Shown here one piece after another: positions 57,158 through 64,000 of a DNA stretch of 64,000 nt. Position numbers and translations under genes: made by a program. The notes below the pieces were generated by a model. That model was not told the DNA's origin, searched no databases, and saw nothing but the letters and a program-made list of their open reading frames with translations. The DNA is from Streptomyces niveus (GTDB taxonomy: Bacteria > Actinomycetota > Actinomycetes > Streptomycetales > Streptomycetaceae). Each line of letters opens with the position of its first letter. Within the stretch, counting starts at the first letter, position 1. The stretch is taken from positions 2,914,001 to 2,978,000 of the forward strand of contig NZ_CP018047.1 in the NCBI RefSeq assembly GCF_002009175.1. Direction: 5' to 3'.

Positions 57158-59089
57158 CTACGGCTTCTTCTTCGGCGGGATGGCCGGCATCCCGAGGAAC
57201 GGCAGCTTCAGCGCCCCGAAGGCCGACGCCGGAACCGCCGGGGACTTCGGTGCGACCGCCGCCGGCTGTACGTACGCCGTCCCGGCCGACTGCTCCGGAC
57301 GCGGGTCCCGCTCCCCCTTGTTGGGCCAGAAGGACATCGCGCGCTCCGCCTGCGCGGTGATGGTGAGCGACGGATTGACGCCGAGATTGGCCGAGACCGC
57401 CGAGCCGTCGACGACCGAGATGCCAGGGTGGCCGTAGAGCCGGTGGTACGGGTCTATGACACCGTGCTCCGCGTCGGCGCCGATGGGGCAGCCACCGAGG
57501 AAGTGCGCGGTGAGCGGAGTGCCCATCAGCTCACCGACGTTGGAGCCGGCGAAGCCGTTGATCTCCTCGGCGAGCAGGGTCGCCGTCCGCGTACCCTCCG
57601 CTATCTGCTTGGGGTTGGGCGCACCGTGCCCCTGACGCGCCGTCAACAGGCCTTTCCCGACGCCGCTCCGCTTGCGGTACGTCGTCAGGGAGTTGTCCAC
57701 CGACTGCATGACCAGACCGATGATGGTCCGCTCCGACCAGTGCCGGTTGGAGAGCGAACGGGCCGCCATGACGGGGTGCCGGACCATGGCGCCGAGCCAG
57801 CCCGCGATCCGGCGCCCGTTCTCGCTGTAGGGGACCTGGAGGATCGAGAGCGAGCCCATCGCGTTCGAGCCCTTGCCGTAACGCACCGGCTCCACATGGG
57901 TGTTGGCGTCGGGGTGGAAGGAGGAGGTGATGGCGACACCGCGGGTGAAGTCCGCCCCGCTCCCCCCTTCGGCGGTGGCTCCGTGCTTCTTCCGGTAGCG
58001 CCTGTCGGTGGTCTGGGCGCCCACCAGGGCCTCGGAGTTGGTACGGGTCAGCTCACCGAGCCGGTCGGAGAGCCGGGGCAGCCGGCCCCGGTCCTTCATC
58101 GTGTGCAGCAGTGTCTGTGTCCCGTACGTCCCCGCCGCCACGACGACTTGACGGGCCCTCAGCACACGCGGAGCCGACTTGCGGCGGTGGGTGGGGACGG
58201 TCGCGACGCGGTGGCCGCCGTCCGGGTCCTCGGTGATGTCGACGACGGTCGTCATGGGGCGGATCGCCGCGCCGGCCTGTTCGGCGAGGTGGAGATAGTT
58301 CTCGTTGAGGGTGTTCTTGGCGCCGTGGCGGCAGCCGGTCATGCACTCGCCGCACTGCGCGCAGGCTCGGCGGGAGGGGCCCGCGCCGCCGAAGTACGGG
58401 TCTCCGACGGACGCGCCCGGCTCGGCCACCGCCGTGCCGTCGGCGTCCCGGCCGTCGCCGAAGAAGACGCCGACCGGCGCCAGATGAAAGGTGTCGCCCA
58501 CGCCCATCGCCTGCGCGGTCGCCTTGAGATGGACGTCCGATGGCGTCATGGTCGGATTGAGCCTGACGCCGAGCATGCGGCGCGCCTGGTCGTAGTACGG
58601 GGCGAGTTCGGCCTCCCAGTCGGTGATGCCGGCCCACTGCCTGTCCTCGAAGAACGGCTTCGGCGGCACGTACAGCGTGTTCGCGTAGTTGAGCGAACCG
58701 CCGCCCACACCGGCGCCCGCGAGGACCATGACGTTGCCGAGCAGATGGACCCGCTGGATGCCGAAGAGTCCGAGGGCCGGGGCCCACAGATAGTTCTTGA
58801 TGTCCCAGGAGTTCTTGGGGAGGGTGCCCGGTGTGAAGCGGCGGCCGGCTTCGAGGACACCGACGCGGTACCCCTTCTCGGTCAGCCGCAGCGCGGAGAC
58901 CGCGCCGCCGAAGCCGGAGCCGACGACGACGACGTCGTAGTCGTACCCCTGATCGTCGCCGTGGTCGTGGCTCTGGTCGTCGCCGAGGCCGGCGCACTCG
59001 GCCGGTTCGTCCCCGTCGGCGCCCTGGTCGAAATCGTCACCGTCGGCGCGGTGCCCGCCCCGGTCGTCGGCATGGGTGTCCCGTGACAT
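57158..59089 (-). CDS. GMC oxidoreductase, cholesterol-oxidase-like
   Basis: 643 residues. After an acidic 50-residue N-terminus comes the FAD-binding motif DYDVVVVGSGFGGAVSALRL, then VMVLAGAGVGGGSLNYAN. A cysteine cluster, CAQCGECMTGCRHGAKNTL (C-x2-C-x2-C-x3-C), lies at about 240, and the C-terminal half has TAHFLGGCPIGADAEHGVI and VVDGSAVSANLGVNPSLTI with the family Asn. It resembles the ChoD-type proteins encoded next to the gua genes in mycobacteria. Sterol oxidation is a label only; the substrate is uncertain, and the Cys cluster suggests an iron-sulfur or metal site. It lies 18 bp after the dehydrogenase gene. Confidence 0.87.
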   Translation of the reverse strand: MSRDTHADDRGGHRADGDDFDQGADGDEPAECAGLGDDQSHDHGDDQGYDYDVVVVGSGFGGAVSALRLTEKGYRVGVLEAGRRFTPGTLPKNSWDIKNYLWAPALGLFGIQRVHLLGNVMVLAGAGVGGGSLNYANTLYVPPKPFFEDRQWAGITDWEAELAPYYDQARRMLGVRLNPTMTPSDVHLKATAQAMGVGDTFHLAPVGVFFGDGRDADGTAVAEPGASVGDPYFGGAGPSRRACAQCGECMTGCRHGAKNTLNENYLHLAEQAGAAIRPMTTVVDITEDPDGGHRVATVPTHRRKSAPRVLRARQVVVAAGTYGTQTLLHTMKDRGRLPRLSDRLGELTRTNSEALVGAQTTDRRYRKKHGATAEGGSGADFTRGVAITSSFHPDANTHVEPVRYGKGSNAMGSLSILQVPYSENGRRIAGWLGAMVRHPVMAARSLSNRHWSERTIIGLVMQSVDNSLTTYRKRSGVGKGLLTARQGHGAPNPKQIAEGTRTATLLAEEINGFAGSNVGELMGTPLTAHFLGGCPIGADAEHGVIDPYHRLYGHPGISVVDGSAVSANLGVNPSLTITAQAERAMSFWPNKGERDPRPEQSAGTAYVQPAAVAPKSPAVPASAFGALKLPFLGMPAIPPKKKP

Positions 59090-59107
59090 CGGCTCTCCTT
59101 CGTCGGA

Positions 59108-60712
59108 TCAGCGCAGCCGGAAGGCCTTGAGCGCGCGCAGGCTCCTGGTCATGAACGCCGCGTACTTCTCGTCGTCCATGCCCATCGACGGAGCCATCGG
59201 CAGCACGCGCTGCTGCGCGACGGTCTGTACCTCGGTGTATTTGAGAATGCCCTCGGAGCCGTGCCTGCGGCCGAGGCCGGACTCCTTCATGCCGCCCATC
59301 GGCGCCCGGACGCTGCCGTACGCCGGGGCGTATCCCTCGTTGATGTTGACGGTGCCGGTACGCAGCCGGGCGGCGATCACGTGCCCGCGCCCGCCGTCGC
59401 GCGTCCAGACGCTCGAATTGAGCCCGTACGGCGTGGAGTTGGCCAGCTCGACGGCCTCGTCCTCGTCGCCGAAGCGGTAGACGGAGACGAGCGGCCCGAA
59501 GGTCTCCTCCGTGCAGACCGACATCGGCGCCTCGACGCCCTCCAGGATGGTGGGCTCGTAGAAGTACGGTCCGATGTCGGGCCGCGCCACGCCACCCGCG
59601 AGGACCGTGGCGCCCTTGGCGACGGCCTCCTCGACATGGCTGGTCACGGTCCTGAGCTGGCGTTCGCTGACGAGCGAGCCCATGTCCGCGCCGTACGCGA
59701 GCGCGCTGCCCAGCCGCATCGCCTTCGTACGGGCGACGAATCGCTCCACGAACGCGTCGGCGACCGACTCGTGGACGTACAACCGCTCGATGGATATGCA
59801 GAGTTGGCCGGCGGTGGAGAAGCAGGCGCGCACCGCGCCGGCCGCGGCCTTCTCGATGTCGGCGTCGTGCAGGACCAGCATGGCGTTCTTGCCGCCGAGT
59901 TCGAGGGAGGCCCCGACCAGCCGGCTCGCCGCGCGCTGCGCGACCTCACGGCCGGTGCGCGTGGAGCCGGTGAAGGAGACGTAGTCGCCGCGCTCGACGA
60001 CCTCGGGCCCGATGACCGGTCCCTCGCCGAGCACCACCTGGAACACCCCGGCCGGCAGTCCCGCCTCGACCAGCAGATCGCGCGCCCACAGCGCGGTGAG
60101 CGCGGTCTCGGTATCGGGCTTCATCACCACGGCGTTGCCCGCGACGAAGGCGGGCAGGGCGTCGCCGACGGAGAGCTCCAGCGGGTAGTTCCAGGGTGCG
60201 ATCTGCCCGACGACACCACGCGGCTGGCGCTGCTCGGTGACCTTGGTCAGCAGGGGTACGGCGCCGGTGTGCCGCCGCGGCCTCAGATACGAGGCGGCCT
60301 TGCGCCCGTAGTGGCGCGCGGCGACGGCGACGGCCTGGACCTCTTCGTGCGCGTGCAGCCTCGCCTTGCCGGTCTCCAGCTGGACGAGGTCGAGCACCTC
60401 GGCCTGGCGCTCCAGCAGCAGGTCGTGGAAGCGGAGCAGGACGGCGGCCCGCCTCCGTACGGAGGTCGCCGCCCACACGGGCTGCGCGGCGCGGGCGCGG
60501 GCGAACGCCTCGGCGACGTCCTCGGGGGTGGACTCGGGCAGGTCGGCCAGCTTCTCGCCGGTGGACGGGGTGTGGTTCGCGGTGAGCCCGGACCCGACGA
60601 CACCCCTGACGAGCTGGGCGAGCACTTCGGGAGTGACCACGTCGGCGGCGGTGCGCACGCCCGCGGGCACCGGAGCCACGGGATTGGTCGTGGGGGCCTG
60701 TGAGTCCGTCAT
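59108..60712 (-). CDS. Aldehyde dehydrogenase, probable succinic-semialdehyde dehydrogenase (NADP+)
   Basis: 534 residues from the ATG at 60712; the frame to 60838 would add unrelated residues. Motifs are QIAPWNYPLELSVGDALPAF, FTGSTRTGREVAQRAA at the nucleotide site, LELGGKNAML, and the catalytic Cys in FSTAGQLCISIERLYV; the end is GGMKESGLGRRHGSEGILKY. The pattern LCISIERLYV is typical of GabD2-type succinic-semialdehyde enzymes. It is the first gene before the GMC oxidoreductase and is likely co-transcribed with it. A 20-bp palindrome lies 107 bp upstream. Confidence 0.85.
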   Translation of the reverse strand: MTDSQAPTTNPVAPVPAGVRTAADVVTPEVLAQLVRGVVGSGLTANHTPSTGEKLADLPESTPEDVAEAFARARAAQPVWAATSVRRRAAVLLRFHDLLLERQAEVLDLVQLETGKARLHAHEEVQAVAVAARHYGRKAASYLRPRRHTGAVPLLTKVTEQRQPRGVVGQIAPWNYPLELSVGDALPAFVAGNAVVMKPDTETALTALWARDLLVEAGLPAGVFQVVLGEGPVIGPEVVERGDYVSFTGSTRTGREVAQRAASRLVGASLELGGKNAMLVLHDADIEKAAAGAVRACFSTAGQLCISIERLYVHESVADAFVERFVARTKAMRLGSALAYGADMGSLVSERQLRTVTSHVEEAVAKGATVLAGGVARPDIGPYFYEPTILEGVEAPMSVCTEETFGPLVSVYRFGDEDEAVELANSTPYGLNSSVWTRDGGRGHVIAARLRTGTVNINEGYAPAYGSVRAPMGGMKESGLGRRHGSEGILKYTEVQTVAQQRVLPMAPSMGMDDEKYAAFMTRSLRALKAFRLR

Positions 60713-60818
60713 GAGGGCGAGCGTATGCCGCCTCCGGGAGTTTGGGTACCCGCGGGTAACACCTTTCCACGGGGCGCCCGCCGGCCGGCCGCCGCCCACT
60801 CGCCGACGCGCTCCGAAC

Positions 60819-60838
60819 GTGCCAGTGATCACTGGCAC
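60819..60838. promoter_or_regulatory. Perfect 20-bp palindrome, candidate operator
   Basis: GTGCCAGTGATCACTGGCAC is a fully symmetric 20-bp palindrome between the stop of the kinase gene (60858) and the start of the dehydrogenase gene. Its length and symmetry fit the operator of a dimeric repressor (TetR or GntR type). No regulator gene is adjacent. Confidence 0.6.
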
Positions 60839-60857
60839 ATAAGCCCTGATCAGGCCC

Positions 60858-62576
60858 TCAGGGCAGGTACTTGCTCTCGATCTCCAGATGCTCGACCACG
60901 TTCGAGAAGAGTTCCTCCCCGTCCGTCACGGCGTCCCCCTCGGCCGGCATCGCCACCCGCAGCCGCCAGTGCACCTCGTCGGCGCCCGGGACGATCAGCT
61001 CGTGGTAGCGGTAGCGGATCGGGTCGTCGGCCGAGTCAGAGTACGGCACGAAGTCGACGATGTTGTCGAAGGCCTTGTCCGAGCCCGCGAACGACGATGT
61101 CGCGCTCTTGTACTGCGCTTCCTTGATCTCCGTACCGTTGTCCCCGCCGTCCTCGTAGTACTTCTCCCAGGCCGCCTTCTGGGGCGGCAGGACCTCGTTG
61201 TCCGGGTTCTTCTGGACCTGGTCCATGGAGATGGTGAAGACGCCGCTCGGGTCCCGGAAGGTGACGCGGGTCTCCTCGGTCAGACTCTCCTGGGAGCGCC
61301 GGTAGTCCTCCGGGACGGCGATCTTGGCGTCGAGGATCTCCACCTCGGAGCGGACCTCCCAGCCCTCCGGCAGCTCGTCTCCGGCGAACGGGTCGAAGAT
61401 GACCAGTCCCACCACGAGGGCCACCGCGAGCACCGCGGCGCCGAGCCCGAACTGCGCCGGGCGGTTGCGGTGCAGTACGGGCGGGACCCACTTGCTGCCG
61501 CTCGCTCCGCCGCCGGTGCCCGCGCCCTGGTAGAGCCTCGTCGCCTCCGGGGAGAGCTGCGGCGGACGCGCCACCGACTCCAGCACCGCCCGCACCTCGG
61601 CGGCGGTGGGACGCGCCGCCGGGTCCTTGCGCAGGAGCTGCATCACGATCGTGCCGAAGGCACCCGACCCACGGGCCGGCATCTGCGGCTCGGCGGACAG
61701 CACGGCCTGGAGCGTCGCGGGGATGTTCGAACGGCGGTACGGGGACATCCCCTCGACCGCCGCGTACAGCACCACGCCCAGCGACCAGAGGTCCGACTCG
61801 GGGCCGGGGCGCTGGCCGAGCACACGCTCGGGCGAGATGAACTCCGGTGAGCCGACGAACGCCCCGGTCTCGGTGAGTCCCTGCTGGCCCTCGACCTGGG
61901 CGATGCCGAAGTCGCTCAGTACGACGCGGTCGCCGCGCCCGAGCAGGACGTTGTCCGGCTTCACGTCGCGGTGCAGCACACCCGCCTCATGGGCGGCGTT
62001 GAGCGCGTTCAGTACGTCGAGCCCGATCCTGGCGGCCTCGCGGGGATCGAGCGTGCCCTCCTGAAGACGGTCGGCGAGCGACTGGCCGCGCACCAGCTCC
62101 ATGACGATCCACGGCTTGTCGTCCTCGACGACGACGTCGTGCATGGTGACGACCGAGGGGTGGTCGATCCTGGCCGCCGAGCTGGCCTCGCGCCGCATCC
62201 GCCGGTGCACGGTGTCGCGCTCCTGGGCGCCCAGATGCTCGGGAACGCGCGGCTCCTTGACCGCGACGTCGCGGTCCACGATCTCGTCGTGCGCCAGCCA
62301 GACCGTTCCCATGCCGCCGTGCCCGAGGCGCGAGACGAGCCGGTAGCGACCACCGAGCAGGCGGCCCACCGACGGATCGGGCTCGGCGGGGGTGTGCCGG
62401 TTCGTCTGCGTCGGCTGGTACGGGGAGCCATGAGGAACCTGGGGCGGCACCTGCGGCGGCTGCGACTGCCCGTGGTGCGGCTGGTACGGCGGCTGCTGCT
62501 GTTGCTGTTGTGGCGGCTGCGGCGGGCGAAGTCCGTAGCTGGTGGGCTCGTTCGCCCGTCCCCCATCGTTCGTCAT
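60858..62576 (-). CDS. Transmembrane Ser/Thr protein kinase
   Basis: 572 residues from the ATG at 62576, after AAGGA. The N-terminus is Pro/Gln-rich (a run of six Gln). The kinase domain (about 70-340) has RLGHGGMGTVWLAHDE, the ATP lysine in DVAVKEP, VLHRDVKPDNVLL, LSDFGIA, GSPEFISPERV and SDLWSLGVVLY, all intact. One membrane helix (FGLGAAVLAVALVVGLVIF, about 400) is followed by an extracytoplasmic domain of about 150 residues (LPEGWEVRSEVEILDAKIAV onward). It belongs to the PknB-like family. The same ectodomain style appears in the neighbouring kinase, so the pair may have arisen by duplication. The target is unknown. Confidence 0.93.
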   Translation of the reverse strand: MTNDGGRANEPTSYGLRPPQPPQQQQQQPPYQPHHGQSQPPQVPPQVPHGSPYQPTQTNRHTPAEPDPSVGRLLGGRYRLVSRLGHGGMGTVWLAHDEIVDRDVAVKEPRVPEHLGAQERDTVHRRMRREASSAARIDHPSVVTMHDVVVEDDKPWIVMELVRGQSLADRLQEGTLDPREAARIGLDVLNALNAAHEAGVLHRDVKPDNVLLGRGDRVVLSDFGIAQVEGQQGLTETGAFVGSPEFISPERVLGQRPGPESDLWSLGVVLYAAVEGMSPYRRSNIPATLQAVLSAEPQMPARGSGAFGTIVMQLLRKDPAARPTAAEVRAVLESVARPPQLSPEATRLYQGAGTGGGASGSKWVPPVLHRNRPAQFGLGAAVLAVALVVGLVIFDPFAGDELPEGWEVRSEVEILDAKIAVPEDYRRSQESLTEETRVTFRDPSGVFTISMDQVQKNPDNEVLPPQKAAWEKYYEDGGDNGTEIKEAQYKSATSSFAGSDKAFDNIVDFVPYSDSADDPIRYRYHELIVPGADEVHWRLRVAMPAEGDAVTDGEELFSNVVEHLEIESKYLP

Positions 62577-62662
62577 GACCACATCCTTACGGATAGCGCG
62601 TCGCGATAGCCACCGGGGGACGGCAGCGGGTGCAGAGCCGTGACATCGGCTCCCGCTCGCGG

Positions 62663-64000
62663 TCAGTCGCCCGCGCTGCCCGCCTGCCAGCCGCCGAGCA
62701 CGGTATCGAACTGCGACCGGGTGGTGGACCAGTCCGCGGCGGGGCCCGACATGTAGAGCGCGTACTCGGTCGAGCCGTCGGCCGAGAAGAACATCTGGTC
62801 GATCGCCCGGCGCGGGCCGACGTACACCTCCCTCTCGTCCGTCACCGTGAACGTGAACTCCCACAGCGCGGCCTTCGTCTGGTCCCTGAACGTGTTGGGC
62901 TTCAGCATGATCCGGTCGTACCCGGACAGGCCGTCGACGTTCTTCTCCATGTCCTTCATATGGTGGTAGGGATCCTGGAAGTCCGGTGAGGCGTCCACGG
63001 CGATGCGCAGGAAGTGGACGCCGTCGTCGGGGGTGTAGTCGATCTGGTCGCCGTTCATCCGGCGCTCCCAGCCCTCGGGCACGTTGAGACTGAAGCCCGC
63101 GGGATCGTCCACCCGCTTCCACCCGTCCGGCACGGACGCGGGCTCGGTCCCGGACGGATCGGTCTTGTCACCGGAACCGGAACCGGAGTCGGAACCGGAG
63201 CCGCCGTTCGCGTTCTGGTCCTTGCCGTCGTCCGCGGACGAGCCGCTCGGGTCCGGGTTCGCGCCGGCGCTCGTGTCGGGATCGTCCTTGTCGTCCGCCT
63301 GCTGGAGCGCGTAGTAGCCCACGCTGCCGCCGATCAGCGCGGCGGCGACGACCGCGACGAGCACCGCTCTCCAACGGCCCTTCCCGGCGGGCGTGTTGGT
63401 GGTCTGCGGCCCGGTGACGTGCTGGTAGGCGTTCGGTGGCGTGTGTCCGTACGGCAAGGGGTACGGCGCCGGGGCCTGCTGGTGCTGGGGGTACGCCCCG
63501 GGAGGCGGTGTGTGGGACGGGGACGGCACCGGGCCCGCGGCCTGGCGCCGCTCCCCCTCCGACACCGGCGACGTCGGCGCCTCGGGCTCCCGCCCGCCGA
63601 GCACGTCCCGCAGCATCCGCTCGGTCTCGGCGGCGTCCGGGCGGGCCTCGGGGTCCTTGTGGAGCAGCGCGGCGATCACCGGGGTGAGCAGCCCCGCGCG
63701 TACGGGAGCCGGCGGGTCGTCGGTGACCACTGCCTGCATGGTGGCGACCGCGGACGTACGGCGGAACGGTGACGTGCCCTCCACCGCCGTGTGCAGCGTC
63801 GCGCCCAGCGCCCACAGATCGGAGGCCGGTCCGGGGTCGTGGCCGCGCACCCGCTCGGGCGCGAGGTAGTCGATGGAGCCGACGATTTCACCGGTCCGGG
63901 TGATGGCCGAGTCGCCCTCGATGGCGGCGATCCCGAAGTCGGTGAGCAGTACCCGGCCGTCCCGCGCGAGCAGCACGTTGCCGGGCTTCACATCGCGGTG
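62663..64000 (-). CDS. Transmembrane Ser/Thr protein kinase (partial, N-terminus beyond window)
   Basis: The visible 445 residues begin inside the catalytic loop (HRDVKPGNVLL at the window edge) and include LLTDFGIAAIEG, GSIDYLAPERV, SDLWALGATLH and the kinase C-lobe. A Pro/Tyr/His linker leads to a membrane helix (AVLVAVVAAALIGGSVGYYAL), then an Asp/Ser/Gly-rich stalk (SGSDSGSGSGDK) and an extracytoplasmic domain of about 150 residues (VPDGWKRVDDPAGFSLNVPE onward, ending DTVLGGWQAGSAGD). The ectodomain start (GWxRxxD..GF...VP..) resembles that of the downstream kinase. It lies 86 bp before that gene, in the same direction. Confidence 0.92.
   Translation of the reverse strand, partial: HRDVKPGNVLLARDGRVLLTDFGIAAIEGDSAITRTGEIVGSIDYLAPERVRGHDPGPASDLWALGATLHTAVEGTSPFRRTSAVATMQAVVTDDPPAPVRAGLLTPVIAALLHKDPEARPDAAETERMLRDVLGGREPEAPTSPVSEGERRQAAGPVPSPSHTPPPGAYPQHQQAPAPYPLPYGHTPPNAYQHVTGPQTTNTPAGKGRWRAVLVAVVAAALIGGSVGYYALQQADDKDDPDTSAGANPDPSGSSADDGKDQNANGGSGSDSGSGSGDKTDPSGTEPASVPDGWKRVDDPAGFSLNVPEGWERRMNGDQIDYTPDDGVHFLRIAVDASPDFQDPYHHMKDMEKNVDGLSGYDRIMLKPNTFRDQTKAALWEFTFTVTDEREVYVGPRRAIDQMFFSADGSTEYALYMSGPAADWSTTRSQFDTVLGGWQAGSAGD

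Noticed and set aside
62577..63122. Upstream extension of the second kinase frame
   Set aside because: It runs antiparallel through another frame of the neighbouring kinase gene on the same strand; the ATG at 62576 has a ribosome binding site and gives the normal kinase start.

Overview
The window is a high-GC actinobacterial chromosome segment, almost certainly Streptomyces. The evidence is strong G/C bias at third codon positions, frequent GTG/TTG starts, GGAGG-type ribosome binding sites, many Streptomyces-type DUF families (DUF3017, DUF2690, DUF5682, DUF5691, DUF5954, DUF6350), and a gene order that from memory follows the mdh-folD-purN/purH-sucCD-icmB-pcrA-guaA core region of S. coelicolor. 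No rRNA, tRNA, CRISPR array, transposase or prophage gene was seen.

Layout. 1-6536 (minus): choline-to-glycine-betaine operon betB-betA plus a betaine/proline ABC importer (ATPase, fused double permease, lipoprotein cut by the window edge). 6763-10109 (minus): secreted phospholipase A2, a DUF5954 protein, malate dehydrogenase. 10110-10808: non-coding stretch with a large inverted-repeat element. 10809-13769 (minus): membrane-anchored XRE/DUF2690 protein, DUF3017 membrane protein, folD. 14049-17886 (plus): small membrane protein, FHA protein, receptor-type Ser/Thr kinase with a crystallin/I36-like ectodomain, secreted I36 protein. 17975-20259 (minus): purN-purH. 20529-25009: membrane proteins and an HTH/sigma-like/membrane fusion protein. 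25138-27218 (minus): sucC-sucD. 27450-35508: a five-gene cluster of MoxR-type ATPase, DUF5682 and VWA (minus) facing SWIM and DUF5691 (plus). 35518-37071: icmB and an esterase. 37368-46393: M23 peptidase, pcrA, two NlpC/P60 hydrolases (the first behind a c-di-AMP riboswitch), a propeller-like protein and a small exported protein. 46471-50287: NarL-type two-component system with a PspC-fused kinase, divergent from a PspC/LiaF-like protein. 50194-54715 (minus): DoxX, a multi-TM protein, a methyltransferase, guaA. 54842-55305 (plus): chorismate mutase behind an apparent Phe/Tyr attenuator. 55977-57032: sortase-anchored LAETG protein. 57158-64000 (minus): cholesterol-oxidase-like GMC protein, succinic-semialdehyde-type dehydrogenase, two Ser/Thr kinases (the last cut by the window edge).

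Themes: central metabolism (malate dehydrogenase, succinyl-CoA synthetase, C1 and purine synthesis) interleaved with envelope biology: osmoprotection, wall hydrolases, PspC stress sensing, transmembrane kinases and a sortase substrate. The least understood parts are the MoxR/VWA/DUF5682/SWIM/DUF5691 cluster, the FHA-kinase-I36 trio and the inverted-repeat element at 10341-10636. The clearest regulatory finds are the Phe/Tyr-type leader peptide before chorismate mutase and the c-di-AMP riboswitch before the first NlpC/P60 gene.
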